Part shown: positions 53,171 to 61,763 of the stretch, piece after piece
How positions within the stretch are numbered: position 1 is the stretch's first letter
How the letters are laid out: the number at the start of each line of letters is the position of its first letter
Assembly: GCF_024700075.1 (NCBI RefSeq)
Contig: NZ_JAJONE010000001.1
Coordinates: 1,302,001 to 1,366,000 of the forward strand
DNA: 64,000 nucleotides
Source of the DNA: Hymenobacter sp. J193
GTDB taxonomy: Bacteria; Bacteroidota; Bacteroidia; Cytophagales; Hymenobacteraceae
Reading direction: 5' to 3'
Translations under genes and position numbers: made by a program
Notes under the pieces: generated by a model
Seen by the model: the letters and a program-made list of their open reading frames with translations, nothing else
What the model was told of the DNA's origin: nothing
Database searches by the model: none

Positions 53171-53267
53171 CCATTCACCAGAAGCGGGAAAGGCTAGTTG
53201 ATACCGAGCCCCAGACGAAGCAGGCAGATAAGAAGAAAGGTGAGGAAGGAAACGTTTGGGGTCAGGA
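53171..53267 (+). pseudogene. Duplicated 3' fragment of the 63-aa membrane protein gene
   Basis: About 97 bp are clearly related to 52126-52223. Both start CCATTCACCAGAAGCGGGAA and keep GAGCCCCAGACG in phase (IHQKRERLVDTEPQTKQADKK against IHQKRERFIDIEPQTEQVDKK). There is no start or membrane helix, so it is a relic of a duplication in which the methyltransferase gene now lies between the copies. Confidence 0.8.
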
Positions 53268-53308
53268 GCAGGCGGGCCTTACTTCGTTTTGGTTTGTTTA
53301 GGGTCCTC

Positions 53309-53740
53309 CTAAAAATACTTTTTCTTGATGCGTCGCCGAACGCTATTAGGCATTTTTAGAGTCGTAAAATAAGTATCGGAGACTTCCTGTTGCCGGGCTT
53401 TGCTGGTGCCAGCGAGCTTATTGATTGCCACCGTAGCCAAGCCGCCAGAAATAGCGGCAAATACCAGATACAGGCCTACCGGTTGCTCCTTTACAACGGG
53501 GCCGTTTGGAGTAGTACGCGTCTCCGTTAGTACCCGCACGAAAACCAGTGAGCTGGAGGCAGCAATGCCCAACCAGATTTTACCGGCCCGTCGACGGGTG
53601 TTGTACATATTATTCAGCGCCCGCACAGTATCCTGCTGCAGCGGCGACAATCGAGGTGGCGGCGAAGGACTACTGGCGCTCTGCCCGTAGCTCGTTAAAC
53701 AAATGGCGCACGCAATGAGCGTCAAAAGGTATTTGTGCAT
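53309..53740 (-). CDS. Array protein C: one-domain membrane paralogue, 143 aa
   Basis: A signal peptide (MHKYLLTLIACAICLTSYGQ) and a Pro/Ser linker are followed by one copy of the array domain: DTVRALNNMYNTRRRAGKIW, two hydrophobic helices, and a basic end (TLKMPNSVRRRIKKKYF). Same strand and style as the next two genes. The last helix-plus-basic-tail pattern P-x-x-[VI]-R-x-x-[IL] is shared by all copies. No known family recognised. Confidence 0.65.
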   Translation of the reverse strand: MHKYLLTLIACAICLTSYGQSASSPSPPPRLSPLQQDTVRALNNMYNTRRRAGKIWLGIAASSSLVFVRVLTETRTTPNGPVVKEQPVGLYLVFAAISGGLATVAINKLAGTSKARQQEVSDTYFTTLKMPNSVRRRIKKKYF

Positions 53741-53794
53741 ATGGAGTTGAATAATTAAGTCAGCAAGTAATGTGAGTGAGCAACCAGGTTAAGC

Positions 53795-54199
53795 CTACAG
53801 CTGAAAGTGCCGGTGTCGCAGTTTATGGCGGATGGCCTTGGGCAGCGGCTTACCGTGCAAATAATCATTTTGCAACGCGTGTTCTCTTGCCTGGCTCCAC
53901 CGGCTACTTTTAGCCAAACTAAAGCCGGTGAGCATGACGCCGCCAAGAAGGATTGAGGAGGTTCCGCCCTGTGCGGAGTTGAAAAAGATACTCGCCCCTA
54001 CCCCCAGCACAATAAGTCCGGGAATCCGCAGCAGCCTGGCCCCGGCCCGGCGCTGGCTAAACAATTTGCCCACGGCCTGGGCCGAATCAGCTGCCACCGG
54101 CGCACTTTCCACGGCGGAATCGGGAAGTAAGAGTTGCTGCGCACGGCCGGGCACCAGCAGCCCCAGCAGGCAGGCTAGTAATAACAGATAGCACCGCAT
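53795..54199 (-). CDS. Array protein B: one-domain membrane paralogue, 134 aa
   Basis: A signal peptide (MRCYLLLLACLLGLLVPGRAQ), then DSAQAVGKLFSQRRAGARLL, two Gly-rich hydrophobic helices (LIVLGVGASIFF; SILLGGVMLTGFSLA), and the tail YLHGKPLPKAIRHKLRHRHF. It ends in the RHF motif also seen at the end of the second domain of protein A. It lies 54 bp upstream of protein C, so they are probably cotranscribed. Confidence 0.68.
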   Translation of the reverse strand: MRCYLLLLACLLGLLVPGRAQQLLLPDSAVESAPVAADSAQAVGKLFSQRRAGARLLRIPGLIVLGVGASIFFNSAQGGTSSILLGGVMLTGFSLAKSSRWSQAREHALQNDYLHGKPLPKAIRHKLRHRHFQL

Positions 54200-54419
54200 A
54201 GTTGTGTTGGTTGTATACGGGTGCAGAAAGCAAGAGCCCTACGCTAGGGGAGCAATAAGTAGCAGACAGATTAGCGGCGCAAGGTAGGCGGTAGCGGCTA
54301 GGAAACCCTGAAGCGCAGGAATGCGGTGTTGCAGCAGCTGCTCATCAACTATCCAATCCTTTTACACCAGCTTATAGCCGCTTAATCCGGCAGCCGATGA
54401 GTATGATTAACCCGTCGTT

Positions 54420-55328
54420 CTACCGGCGCCGGCGGGCTTCTCTTCGGGCCAGCCGGGCTTTCCACAGGCCGGCTTTGGCAAAGTGGCGCGGCTGCAGCTG
54501 CGCCCGGTACTGCGCTGGAATTGGCGCCCCTGCAGCACACGCAGCGTGCAGGGCGTTGAGCTTTTCGTAGCTGTAGGTAGTGTGCCGGACCAGCATATAC
54601 GTAAGGCCCACCCCAGCCAGCCCCAGCCCAGCCGCAACCGCGCCGCCCGAAGCCGGCGTTTCGTCCCAACTGCCTGTGACGGGATTGTATTCGCGGGTGC
54701 CGCCGGACATCAGGCTCAGGCCGGGCAACGCCAGGGCCAGCGGCCATTCTCCACTTACCCGCTTCATCATAAACAGCGCCGTAACGGCATCCAGTGTATC
54801 CTGCCGGGCATTGGCCAGAACTTGCTCGGGCATGAGTTGGGCGGCACTCCGCCGCAGGCTGTCCGTGCCGATACCGGGTGCCAATAGCGGGTTTTCCTCA
54901 TTGGCGGTACCGGGTATAGGCCGGTGGATGCCCCGCAGGCGGCGGCTGACATAAGCCGGCAGATGGCCCGTAAGCGCCAGCTCGCGCATGACGGCCGTTT
55001 CGTTTTTTCGCTTAAACCGCACACTCTTACCTACGCCTACGCCCACCAACGCCGCGCCGCCCACTACCCCCGGCGTCCAGACCCCGGCGCTGGTTGATTG
55101 TTGCGCCGGTAGAATTGCCGCCAACATACCCACCGTGCCTACTATCGGCCAGATAAAGCCGCCACTACGCCGGCTCCTGAACAATTCGTGCACGGCCCGG
55201 GCCGTATCGGCACGGCTCAGGCGGGACTCAGTCAGGTAAGCGGGTGGCAGCGAGGGTGTGGGGGCCTGCGCGTGGCCTTCCAGGGCTAAACCGAGCACCA
55301 GCAGGCTCAACATAAAATATCTATACAT
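54420..55328 (-). CDS. Array protein A: two-domain membrane paralogue, 302 aa
   Basis: After a signal peptide (MYRYFMLSLLVLGLALEGHAQ) the protein carries the array domain twice. Copy 1, about residues 38-135, runs from DTARAVHELFRSRRSGGFIW to LPAYVSRRLRGIH. Copy 2, about 175-285, runs from DTLDAVTALFMMKRVSGEWP to IPAQYRAQLQPRHF. Each has a pair of Gly/Val-rich hydrophobic helices between a Arg/Lys-rich entry helix and a basic exit. It may be an envelope membrane protein; the function is unknown. Confidence 0.7.
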   Translation of the reverse strand: MYRYFMLSLLVLGLALEGHAQAPTPSLPPAYLTESRLSRADTARAVHELFRSRRSGGFIWPIVGTVGMLAAILPAQQSTSAGVWTPGVVGGAALVGVGVGKSVRFKRKNETAVMRELALTGHLPAYVSRRLRGIHRPIPGTANEENPLLAPGIGTDSLRRSAAQLMPEQVLANARQDTLDAVTALFMMKRVSGEWPLALALPGLSLMSGGTREYNPVTGSWDETPASGGAVAAGLGLAGVGLTYMLVRHTTYSYEKLNALHAACAAGAPIPAQYRAQLQPRHFAKAGLWKARLARREARRRR

Positions 55329-55409
55329 ACATCAACCAGAATGCAAACTGCTTAAGTCGGTGCAAAATATCAGAAAGCCGCGAGAAAGCCGCTATGTTGG
55401 CCGCGCTTG

Positions 55410-55417
55410 TACTTTTG
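55410..55417 (+). promoter_or_regulatory. -7 box abutting the HupE/UreJ-like start
   Basis: TACTTTTG is a perfect TAnnTTTG match ending 4 bp before the ATG at 55422, so transcription would begin at or next to the start codon. Confidence 0.45.
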
Positions 55418-55421
55418 CCCT

Positions 55422-56025
55422 ATGGCCTCCACGTTTCAGACTTACCTCCAGCTCGGCTTCTTCCACATCTTCAACCTGCAGGCCTACGACCACCTCGTGT
55501 TTCTGCTGGCGCTATGTGCGCCCTACGTGCTGCAGGACTGGCGCCGCGTGGTGGCGCTGGTTACCAGCTTCACCCTCGGCCACTCCCCTCACCCTGGCCC
55601 TGGCCACGCTGAGCGTGGTGCAGTACTCGCCCCAGGTTATTGAGGTGCTGATTCCGGTGACGATAGTGCTGACGTGCCTGCTGAACCTGACCCGCGCCGG
55701 CCGCCCTACTGCCCGGCCGGTGTTGCGCCCGGCGCCGGAGCCGGTGGTGCTGGCCTGGCCCAACCTGCTGGCCGCCGTGTTCGGGCTGATTCACGGCCTT
55801 GGGTTTTCCAGCTACCTGCGCGAGCTGCTGGGCCACCAGAGCCGCCCGGTGCTGGAACTGCTGGCGTTCAATGTGGGCGTGGAACTGGGCCAGCTGCTGA
55901 TCGTAGCGCTGATTCTGCTGCTCGGGGCCCTGCTGCTGCGCGGCCTCGGCGTAGCCCGCCGCGACTGGCTCCTGGTCGTCAGCGGCGCCGCCCTGGGCAT
56001 CGCGCTGGTGCTCCTGGTGAAATAG
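55422..56025 (+). CDS. HupE/UreJ-family membrane protein, frame broken at a C4 run
   Basis: From ATG 55422: MASTFQTYLQLGFFHIFNLQAYDHLVFLLALCAPY, then VTSFTLGHS, after which the frame is lost. Dropping one C at 55585-55588 gives LTLALATLSVVQYSPQ and the rest (FGLIHGLGFSSYLRELL; LLLGALLLRGLG) to the stop at 56025. The family signature GHS-LTLA with His, and FGLIHGLGF, is then complete, and the protein is 200 aa with about six helices. The span is 604 nt, one over a multiple of three. HupE/UreJ proteins are often nickel-related secondary transporters. Likely sequence error. Confidence 0.87.
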
Positions 56026-56030
56026 TAAAA

Positions 56031-56117
56031 TGGTGAGTTGGCGTCCTGACCGCGCCATATGCGCAGAGCTGTGCCAACAGAACGTCAAGCTCACCATTTC
56101 ACCAGCTCACTGTCTCA
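56031..56117. repeat. GGTGAG/CTCACC short inverted and direct repeats
   Basis: AAATGGTGAG at 56028-56037 is complementary to CTCACCATTT at 56090-56099. CTCACCAT recurs at 56113. It resembles the short-unit intergenic repeats at 15773 and 60857 in organisation. Confidence 0.45.
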
Positions 56118-56223
56118 CCATCTTTCCGCCCGTGCAACTTCTGGCACTTTGCCGGTGACTTTACCTGTTATCTGCCGGTTTTCCTGTACTTTTTCGCCTC
56201 GCTACACGCATTCACGCTTTTCA

Positions 56224-58566
56224 ATGCTAAAACATCTTTTACGCTCGGCCGCTCTGGCCGCGCTGGCCGCCGGCCCCCTGGCGGCCCAAACTACCAACTC
56301 CGGCACCGATAAGTTTGCCCAGCTGGGCCAGGAGCTGCCCACGCCCAACACCTACCGTACCGCCTCGGGGGCGCCCGGCAGCCAGTACTGGCAGCAGCGC
56401 GCCGACTACAACATCCAGGTAAAGCTCGACGACGAGAAGCAGGCCATTACCGGATCGGAGGACATTACCTACACCAACCTCTCGCCCGACGTACTCACTT
56501 ACCTGTGGGTGCAGCTCGACCAGAACATCATGGACAAAACGTCCATCACCCAGGCCACGGAGGTGGGCGAGTTGTCGGACCGCATGTCGTTTCGGGGGCT
56601 GGAATACCTGATGAACTCGGACTTTGAGGGCGGCTTCAAGATTTCGGAGGTGAAGCTGAAAGGCGGCAAGGCCCTGCCCCACGTCATCAACCACACCATG
56701 ATGCGCATCGACCTGCCCACGCCCCTGCGGCCCAAGCAAGCCGTGACGTTCAGCATCAAGTGGAGCTACAACATCAACGACCAGCTGAAAATAAACCAGC
56801 GCAGCGGCTACGAGTATTTCCCCGAGGACAAGAACTACCTCTACGAAATTGCCCAGTTCTACCCGCGCATGGCCGTGTACTCCGATTTCCAGGGCTGGCA
56901 GCACAAGCAGTTTCTGGGCACCGGAGAGTTTGCCCTGCCCTTCGGCGACTACCGCGTGAGCATCACCGCCCCCGCCGACCACGTGGTGGGCGCTACCGGC
57001 GTGCTGCAGAACCCCAACGAAGTGCTGAGCGCCGCCCAGCGCCAGCGCCTCGAAAAAGCCAAGAACACCAAAACCCCGGTGCTCATCGTGAGCCAGCAGG
57101 AAGCCGAAGCCGCCGAGCAGAAGCGCGCCAAAGGCACCAAAACCTGGACCTACGCCGCCAAAAACGTGCGCGATTTTGCCTGGGCTTCTTCACGCAAGTT
57201 TATCTGGGACGCCATGCAGATCAAGCAGGCGGGCAAGCCGGTGATGTGCATGAGCTACTATCCCAAGGAAGGCAACCCGCTGTGGGGCCAGTACTCCACC
57301 GAAGTGGTGGCGCACACCATCAAAACCTACTCCAAGTTCACCATCGACTACGAATACCCGGTGGCTATTTCGGTGCACGGGCCGGTGGGCGGCATGGAGT
57401 ATCCCATGATTTGCTTTAATGGCGGCCGCCCCGAGAAGGACGGCACCTACTCGGCCGAGCGGAAGTACGGCATGATTTCGGTGATTATTCACGAAGTAGG
57501 CCACAACTTCTTTCCCATGATCATCAACTCCGACGAGCGGCAGTGGTCGTGGCTGGATGAGGGCCTGAACACCTTTGTGCAGTTCCTGACCGAGCAGGAA
57601 TGGGAGCGGAACTACCCCTCCCGCCGCGGCGAGCCGAAGCTGATTGTGGACTACATGCGCACCGGCAAAAATGTGCAGACGCCCATCATGACGAACTCGG
57701 AATCGGTGCTGCAGTTTGGGCCCAATGCCTACGCCAAGCCCGCCACCGGCCTCAACATCCTGCGCGAAACCATCCTGGGCCGTCAGCTCTTCGACTATGC
57801 CTTCAAGGAATACGCGCGTCGCTGGGCCTACAAGCACCCTGAGCCTGCCGACTTCTTCCGCACCATGGAAGACGCCTCCGGCACCGACCTCGACTGGTTC
57901 TGGCGCGGCTGGTTCTACACCACCGACCACACCGACCTGGCTATTGAGGGCGTGAAGTGGTACACCGTCGACTCGAAGAACCCCGAAATCGAGAATGCCC
58001 GCAAGCGGGAGCAACTGAACGCCGCGCCCAAAACGCTTTCCCAGCAGCGCAACCTGCAGGACATCAAGCGCACGTTGGTGGATGACAAGCCCCAGCTCAA
58101 GGACTTCTACAACGCCTACGACCCGCTGGCCGCCACCGAGGCCGACAAAAAGCGCTACCAGGACTACGTGGCCAAGCTCACGCCCGAGCAGCAAAAGCGC
58201 CTGAGCAGCGGCCTGCACTTCTACGAGGTGAGCCTGAAAAACCTGGGTGGCCTCACCATGCCCGTGGTGGTGCAGATGACCTACGAGGACGGCAAGCAGG
58301 AAGTGGTGAACATTCCGGCCGAAATCTGGCGCAAGAACAACGCGCAGGTAACCAAGGTGTTCATCACCGAAAAGCCCGTGGTAAGCTTCGTGCTGGACCC
58401 CTTCCTGGAAACCGCCGACACGGACCTGAGCAACAACGCCTACCCGAACCGGGCCGCGCCCTCGCGCTTCGAACTGTTTGAGCAGCAGCAGCGCGCCCAG
58501 CCCAATCCCATGCAGCAGACTTCGCAGCAGAAGCCGGCTGGCACCACCGGCACGGGCGGCAACTAA
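56224..58566 (+). CDS. M1 family zinc aminopeptidase
   Basis: A protein of 780 residues from ATG 56224 with a signal peptide (MLKHLLRSAALAALAAGPLAAQ), hence periplasmic or outer-membrane facing. The exopeptidase-type motif appears as GGMEYP. The zinc site is HEVGH with His423, Glu424 and His427, and the third ligand is Glu446 in WLDEGLNTF, the exact M1 spacing. The C-terminus is a Gln/Pro-rich low-complexity tail. It removes N-terminal amino acids from peptides. Monocistronic with a terminator. Confidence 0.95.
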   Translation: MLKHLLRSAALAALAAGPLAAQTTNSGTDKFAQLGQELPTPNTYRTASGAPGSQYWQQRADYNIQVKLDDEKQAITGSEDITYTNLSPDVLTYLWVQLDQNIMDKTSITQATEVGELSDRMSFRGLEYLMNSDFEGGFKISEVKLKGGKALPHVINHTMMRIDLPTPLRPKQAVTFSIKWSYNINDQLKINQRSGYEYFPEDKNYLYEIAQFYPRMAVYSDFQGWQHKQFLGTGEFALPFGDYRVSITAPADHVVGATGVLQNPNEVLSAAQRQRLEKAKNTKTPVLIVSQQEAEAAEQKRAKGTKTWTYAAKNVRDFAWASSRKFIWDAMQIKQAGKPVMCMSYYPKEGNPLWGQYSTEVVAHTIKTYSKFTIDYEYPVAISVHGPVGGMEYPMICFNGGRPEKDGTYSAERKYGMISVIIHEVGHNFFPMIINSDERQWSWLDEGLNTFVQFLTEQEWERNYPSRRGEPKLIVDYMRTGKNVQTPIMTNSESVLQFGPNAYAKPATGLNILRETILGRQLFDYAFKEYARRWAYKHPEPADFFRTMEDASGTDLDWFWRGWFYTTDHTDLAIEGVKWYTVDSKNPEIENARKREQLNAAPKTLSQQRNLQDIKRTLVDDKPQLKDFYNAYDPLAATEADKKRYQDYVAKLTPEQQKRLSSGLHFYEVSLKNLGGLTMPVVVQMTYEDGKQEVVNIPAEIWRKNNAQVTKVFITEKPVVSFVLDPFLETADTDLSNNAYPNRAAPSRFELFEQQQRAQPNPMQQTSQQKPAGTTGTGGN

Positions 58567-58597
58567 GCTACCTGGCTTCACTTTCTGAAGAATACCA

Positions 58598-58631
58598 AAA
58601 GAGCCGGGCTACCACGTAGTCCGGCTCTTTG
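58598..58631 (+). terminator. Hairpin after the M1 peptidase gene
   Basis: AAAGAGCCGG near 58599 pairs with CCGGCTCTTT ending near 58631, with a 13-nt loop. Confidence 0.75.
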
Positions 58632-58664
58632 CGCTTAGATTGAGTTCAGAAATTTGCTCGCGCT

Positions 58665-59057
58665 ATGAGTTTGTATGAGAATGATTGGGAAGACTTCGAT
58701 GAAGAAACAAAAGGCGCTTTTGCGAAGGCTACTCCCGTTCTGATTTGCTTTGGGATAGTACTTGCAACCGCTCTAACGCTGACTTTTCTTTATAGCTCAA
58801 GGCAACAAGACGAACGGTTTATAGCACGCAGCATTAGCGCTGTCGTAGCAAGAAAGTATCTAAGAGAGCAAAAGCAAGCATACCAAACTATCGACCTTCT
58901 TTGCCAGGATGAAAAAATATACTTCCCCGGCAGCCGGCGTTATTATGATTCCCTGCAACTAGGCGACTCGCTCTACAAGCCTGCTGGTTCCGTCTACTTT
59001 TTTCATGTTAAATATCAGGCGGGAAAAAGAACTTTACGGAAGCTTTACAACGACTAA
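58665..59057 (+). CDS. Hypothetical single-pass membrane protein, 130 aa
   Basis: An acidic N-terminus (MSLYENDWEDFDEETKG) precedes one helix (PVLICFGIVLATALTLTFLY) and a soluble basic domain (SISAVVARKYLREQKQAYQTIDLLCQ; VYFFHVKYQAGKRTLRKLYND). AT-richer than neighbours. Unknown family. Confidence 0.6.
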   Translation: MSLYENDWEDFDEETKGAFAKATPVLICFGIVLATALTLTFLYSSRQQDERFIARSISAVVARKYLREQKQAYQTIDLLCQDEKIYFPGSRRYYDSLQLGDSLYKPAGSVYFFHVKYQAGKRTLRKLYND

Positions 59058-59186
59058 ACACCCAACCACTATCGGGCCTCCCGTGCACCTCTTCAGCCAT
59101 GCTGCCGAATATCGACTGCAACAGTAAGGGCAGCCAGAGAAGCTTATCAGCTTCCCCGATTAATCCCGCCTTTTTCTATTAGCTTT

Positions 59187-59220
59187 CAGCAGCCGGGTTC
59201 GTTGTGTTCGGCTGCTTTTT
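59187..59220 (+). terminator. Hairpin with T-run before the HEAT-repeat gene
   Basis: CAGCAGCCG pairs with CGGCTGCT, followed by five T residues. It closes the preceding unit. Confidence 0.75.
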
Positions 59221-59244
59221 ATTATCACATTTATACCTATTCTT

Positions 59245-59748
59245 ATGCCCACCGCACGCGTTGCCGCGCTTCAGGCGCTTATTTTCAGTGATGATGACGA
59301 GGCGGCGGACGACGCTTTTGAGGAGCTGACTGCGCTGGGCGGGGAAGAAATGTTCCAGTTCCTTCTGCAGCTGTTGGAAACAGATAAGCCTCTACTACGC
59401 AACAGCGCAGCCAGTAGCTTGCGGGACCTAGCCGACCAACGAGCCGTTCAACCGTTGCTGGCAGCCATTCAGAAGCCCGCCAACCACGGCCGCAATGGTA
59501 CGTTGGTGTATGCGCTGGCTACTCACGACTGCCGCCACCTGCTGAAAGACTTATGCCTGATTGTCTTCTATCAGGGCTACGAAGCCAAGCACATGGCCCT
59601 CGATATTCTGGAGGAGCAGGAATTTGTGTACTCCGAAGAAGACGTAAAGGAAATCCGGCGGCTCTGGGAGCAGGTTCGCCAAAAGCCCGACCGCGCCCTA
59701 CAGGAAATCGGCCTCAACTGGATAGAGGAAATAATAGAAGAACTGTAA
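59245..59748 (+). CDS. HEAT-repeat protein, 167 aa
   Basis: Repeated helix pairs resemble HEAT/PBS-lyase-type repeats (LLRNSAASSLRDLADQRAVQPLLAAI; HMALDILEEQEFVYSEEDVKEIRRLW). No signal peptide. It probably mediates protein-protein contacts, as do immunity-like HEAT proteins, but no partner gene is evident. It is 24 bp upstream of the lipoprotein gene and so possibly cotranscribed. Confidence 0.7.
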   Translation: MPTARVAALQALIFSDDDEAADDAFEELTALGGEEMFQFLLQLLETDKPLLRNSAASSLRDLADQRAVQPLLAAIQKPANHGRNGTLVYALATHDCRHLLKDLCLIVFYQGYEAKHMALDILEEQEFVYSEEDVKEIRRLWEQVRQKPDRALQEIGLNWIEEIIEEL

Positions 59749-59772
59749 TAACACACCTATACAGCTTTCTGT

Positions 59773-60450
59773 ATGACTCTCCATCGTTGGAGGCTTTCAA
59801 ACCTCCTGTTGTTTTCGGTTCTGCTACTCAGCAGCTGCCAAACCAACACCGCGCCGGAAACCTCGGCTGCTCCAGAGGAGGCGGCTCTCCCGCCAGCGTC
59901 CTCCCCGCCCGACTCCACTACCTTGCAGCTGCAGGAGCTGCTGGCTCTCTATCCGCTGCTGACGCTGCCCATCAAGGTTTCCTCTCAGGACCTGGAAGAC
60001 GGTACCCCGGCGGCCAGCACCCAGCCCATGCACGGCCGGCTGATTCCGGCCCGCTTGCTGCCGCTGTTTGGCGAGTATGTGGCGGCCAACGGTGAGGAGG
60101 TATTCGCGGTGGGAAAAATTCCGCTTCCCAATCATCGTTTGGCCTTGCTGACCCGCGTACCGGGCGAGTATTTTTCTTCCCGCATCCGGCTGTTTGTCCT
60201 GACTGATTCAACCGGGCGTATCAGTGCCGACCTGGAGGTTGCGGAAACCTTCGGGGACGCCGGGGACGCTTACGTACGCACCAGCCTGGTAGAATCAGTC
60301 CCCGGCGGCCTCTCCGTTACCATCCAGCAGCAAACCTGTCACCCCCTGGATGAGGAGCTGACCGACATTGCCTGCGTTGATTCGGTGCTGGCTTACCAGC
60401 TACGCGACCAGCTTATTCGCGTATACCGCAAAAAAGCGCCTTCTTCCTAA
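59773..60450 (+). CDS. Hypothetical lipoprotein, 225 aa
   Basis: The lipobox LLSSC (Cys22) follows MTLHRWRLSNLLLFSVL. A Pro/Ala/Glu-rich tether leads to a globular domain (LLALYPLLTLPIKVSSQDLEDG; LALLTRVPGEYFSSRIRLFVLTDSTG) with two late Cys (QTCHPLDEELTDIACVDS). No family recognised; outer-membrane or periplasmic. Confidence 0.68.
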   Translation: MTLHRWRLSNLLLFSVLLLSSCQTNTAPETSAAPEEAALPPASSPPDSTTLQLQELLALYPLLTLPIKVSSQDLEDGTPAASTQPMHGRLIPARLLPLFGEYVAANGEEVFAVGKIPLPNHRLALLTRVPGEYFSSRIRLFVLTDSTGRISADLEVAETFGDAGDAYVRTSLVESVPGGLSVTIQQQTCHPLDEELTDIACVDSVLAYQLRDQLIRVYRKKAPSS

Positions 60451-60477
60451 CCTCTCACCCCGAAAACAAACTGCTTT

Positions 60478-60852
60478 ATGGGACTTCTCGATGGCCTTCT
60501 CGGCAATGCTTCCGAAAACGACGCGCAACAGATTCAGCAGGAGCTGAACCGTATTCTGGCCGCCGGCGAGCGGGTGGAAAAAGCCTACGCCATCCTGCGC
60601 GACCAGATCATCTTCACCAACCAGCGCCTGCTGCTGGTTGATAAACAGGGCGTAACGGGCAAGAAGCGCGAAATCATGAGCATTCCCTACCGCAGCATCG
60701 AGCGGTTTTCGATGGAAACCACCGGCCACTTCGACCTGGAATCGGAACTCTACATCTGGGTACGCGGCATGGCAGCTCCCATCGGCCGCACCTTCCGCAA
60801 CGACCAAAACATCTACGACGTGTACCGCGCCCTCGGCGAGTATGCGCTATAG
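60478..60852 (+). CDS. Bacterial PH-domain protein
   Basis: A protein of 124 residues matching the short bacterial pleckstrin-homology-like family. It has LLDGLLGNASENDAQQIQQEL, AYAILRDQIIFTNQRLLLVDKQGVTGKK, YRSIERFSMETTGHFDLESELYIWVRG and a final helix. Cytoplasmic, role unknown. Separated from eda by a heptamer-type inverted repeat. Confidence 0.88.
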   Translation: MGLLDGLLGNASENDAQQIQQELNRILAAGERVEKAYAILRDQIIFTNQRLLLVDKQGVTGKKREIMSIPYRSIERFSMETTGHFDLESELYIWVRGMAAPIGRTFRNDQNIYDVYRALGEYAL

Positions 60853-60856
60853 TTAA

Positions 60857-60929
60857 GTTGCTGGTTTCTGGTTTCTAGGTGCTGGTTATCCGTAGACGTT
60901 AGGTAAACTAGCAACCAGAAACCAGCAAC
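60857..60929. repeat. 17-bp inverted repeat of heptamer units
   Basis: GTTGCTGGTTTCTGGTT (60857-60873) is the exact complement of 60913-60929. The right arm also occurs at 5589-5605 inside dnaX. It could act as a weak terminator between the PH-domain gene and eda. Confidence 0.85.
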
Positions 60930-60936
60930 TCAACCC

Positions 60937-61584
60937 ATGCCCCGTTTTTCTTCTGCCCACACGCTGGCCCAGGCCCGGCTGCACCCGCTTATTCCGGTTT
61001 TCTACCACGCGCAGGAAGACTACGCCCGCCGGGTGCTGGCCGCCAGCTACGCGGCCGGCGTGCGCCTGTTTGAGTTCACCAACCGCGGCCCCGAGGCCCA
61101 CGCCATCTTCACTCGCCTGCAGCGCTTCGTGGAGGCCGATTATCCTGATCTGCTCCTGGGCGCGGGCACTATCTTCACCCCGGAAGAAGCCGGCCGCTTC
61201 ATCGAATCGGGTGCCGACTTCATCGTCCAGCCCGTGTGCAGCCCCGATGTGGCCGCCGTGTGCCGCAGCTACGACCTAGCCTGGCTGCCCGGTGCCCAGA
61301 CACTGAACGAGGTGTACGAGGCCCACCGCCTGGGCGCCACCATCGTTAAGCTCTTTCCTTCGGCCTACCTTACGCCCGCCTATCTGCAGATTCTGCGCGG
61401 CCCGCTGCCCCACCTTCCCCTCATGGCCACCGGTGGGATTCAGCCTACGGTAGAGAGCCTGCGCGCGTGGAAGCAGGCTGGTGCCACCTGCGTGGGCATC
61501 GACGCCCGCCTGCTCGACACCGCCGAGCCCAATCGCCTCACAACTCAGCTCACGGAACTGCTGGCCGTACTGCAGTCGGTTTAG
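60937..61584 (+). CDS. eda: 2-keto-3-deoxy-6-phosphogluconate / 4-hydroxy-2-oxoglutarate aldolase
   Basis: A protein of 215 residues, class I aldolase of the Entner-Doudoroff pathway. The Schiff-base Lys is residue 138 (TIVKLFPS), the general-acid Glu is residue 46 (FEFTNRGP with Arg50), and the GAGTIFT and ATGGIQPT phosphate-site loops are present. No edd or sugar-acid kinase is adjacent. It starts 8 bp after the inverted repeat. Confidence 0.92.
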   Translation: MPRFSSAHTLAQARLHPLIPVFYHAQEDYARRVLAASYAAGVRLFEFTNRGPEAHAIFTRLQRFVEADYPDLLLGAGTIFTPEEAGRFIESGADFIVQPVCSPDVAAVCRSYDLAWLPGAQTLNEVYEAHRLGATIVKLFPSAYLTPAYLQILRGPLPHLPLMATGGIQPTVESLRAWKQAGATCVGIDARLLDTAEPNRLTTQLTELLAVLQSV

Positions 61585-61763
61585 GAAAACCAGTAAGAGG
61601 GTCATGCTTCGACTGCGCGAACGGCAGAGGCAGCATATCTTCTCGTGACTTTTTCACCCTTGATGGCTGCACTTTGAGAAGCGCAGCAATTGTCAGGGTA
61701 CTGCTTGCAACTTTTGCTTAACGCCCCGGCTCTCTTTACTACACATCTAACCCAGTATGCTCC

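Noticed and set aside
57190..58581. 463-codon minus-strand frame opposite the M1 peptidase
   Set aside because: Shadow frame over a gene with complete catalytic motifs.
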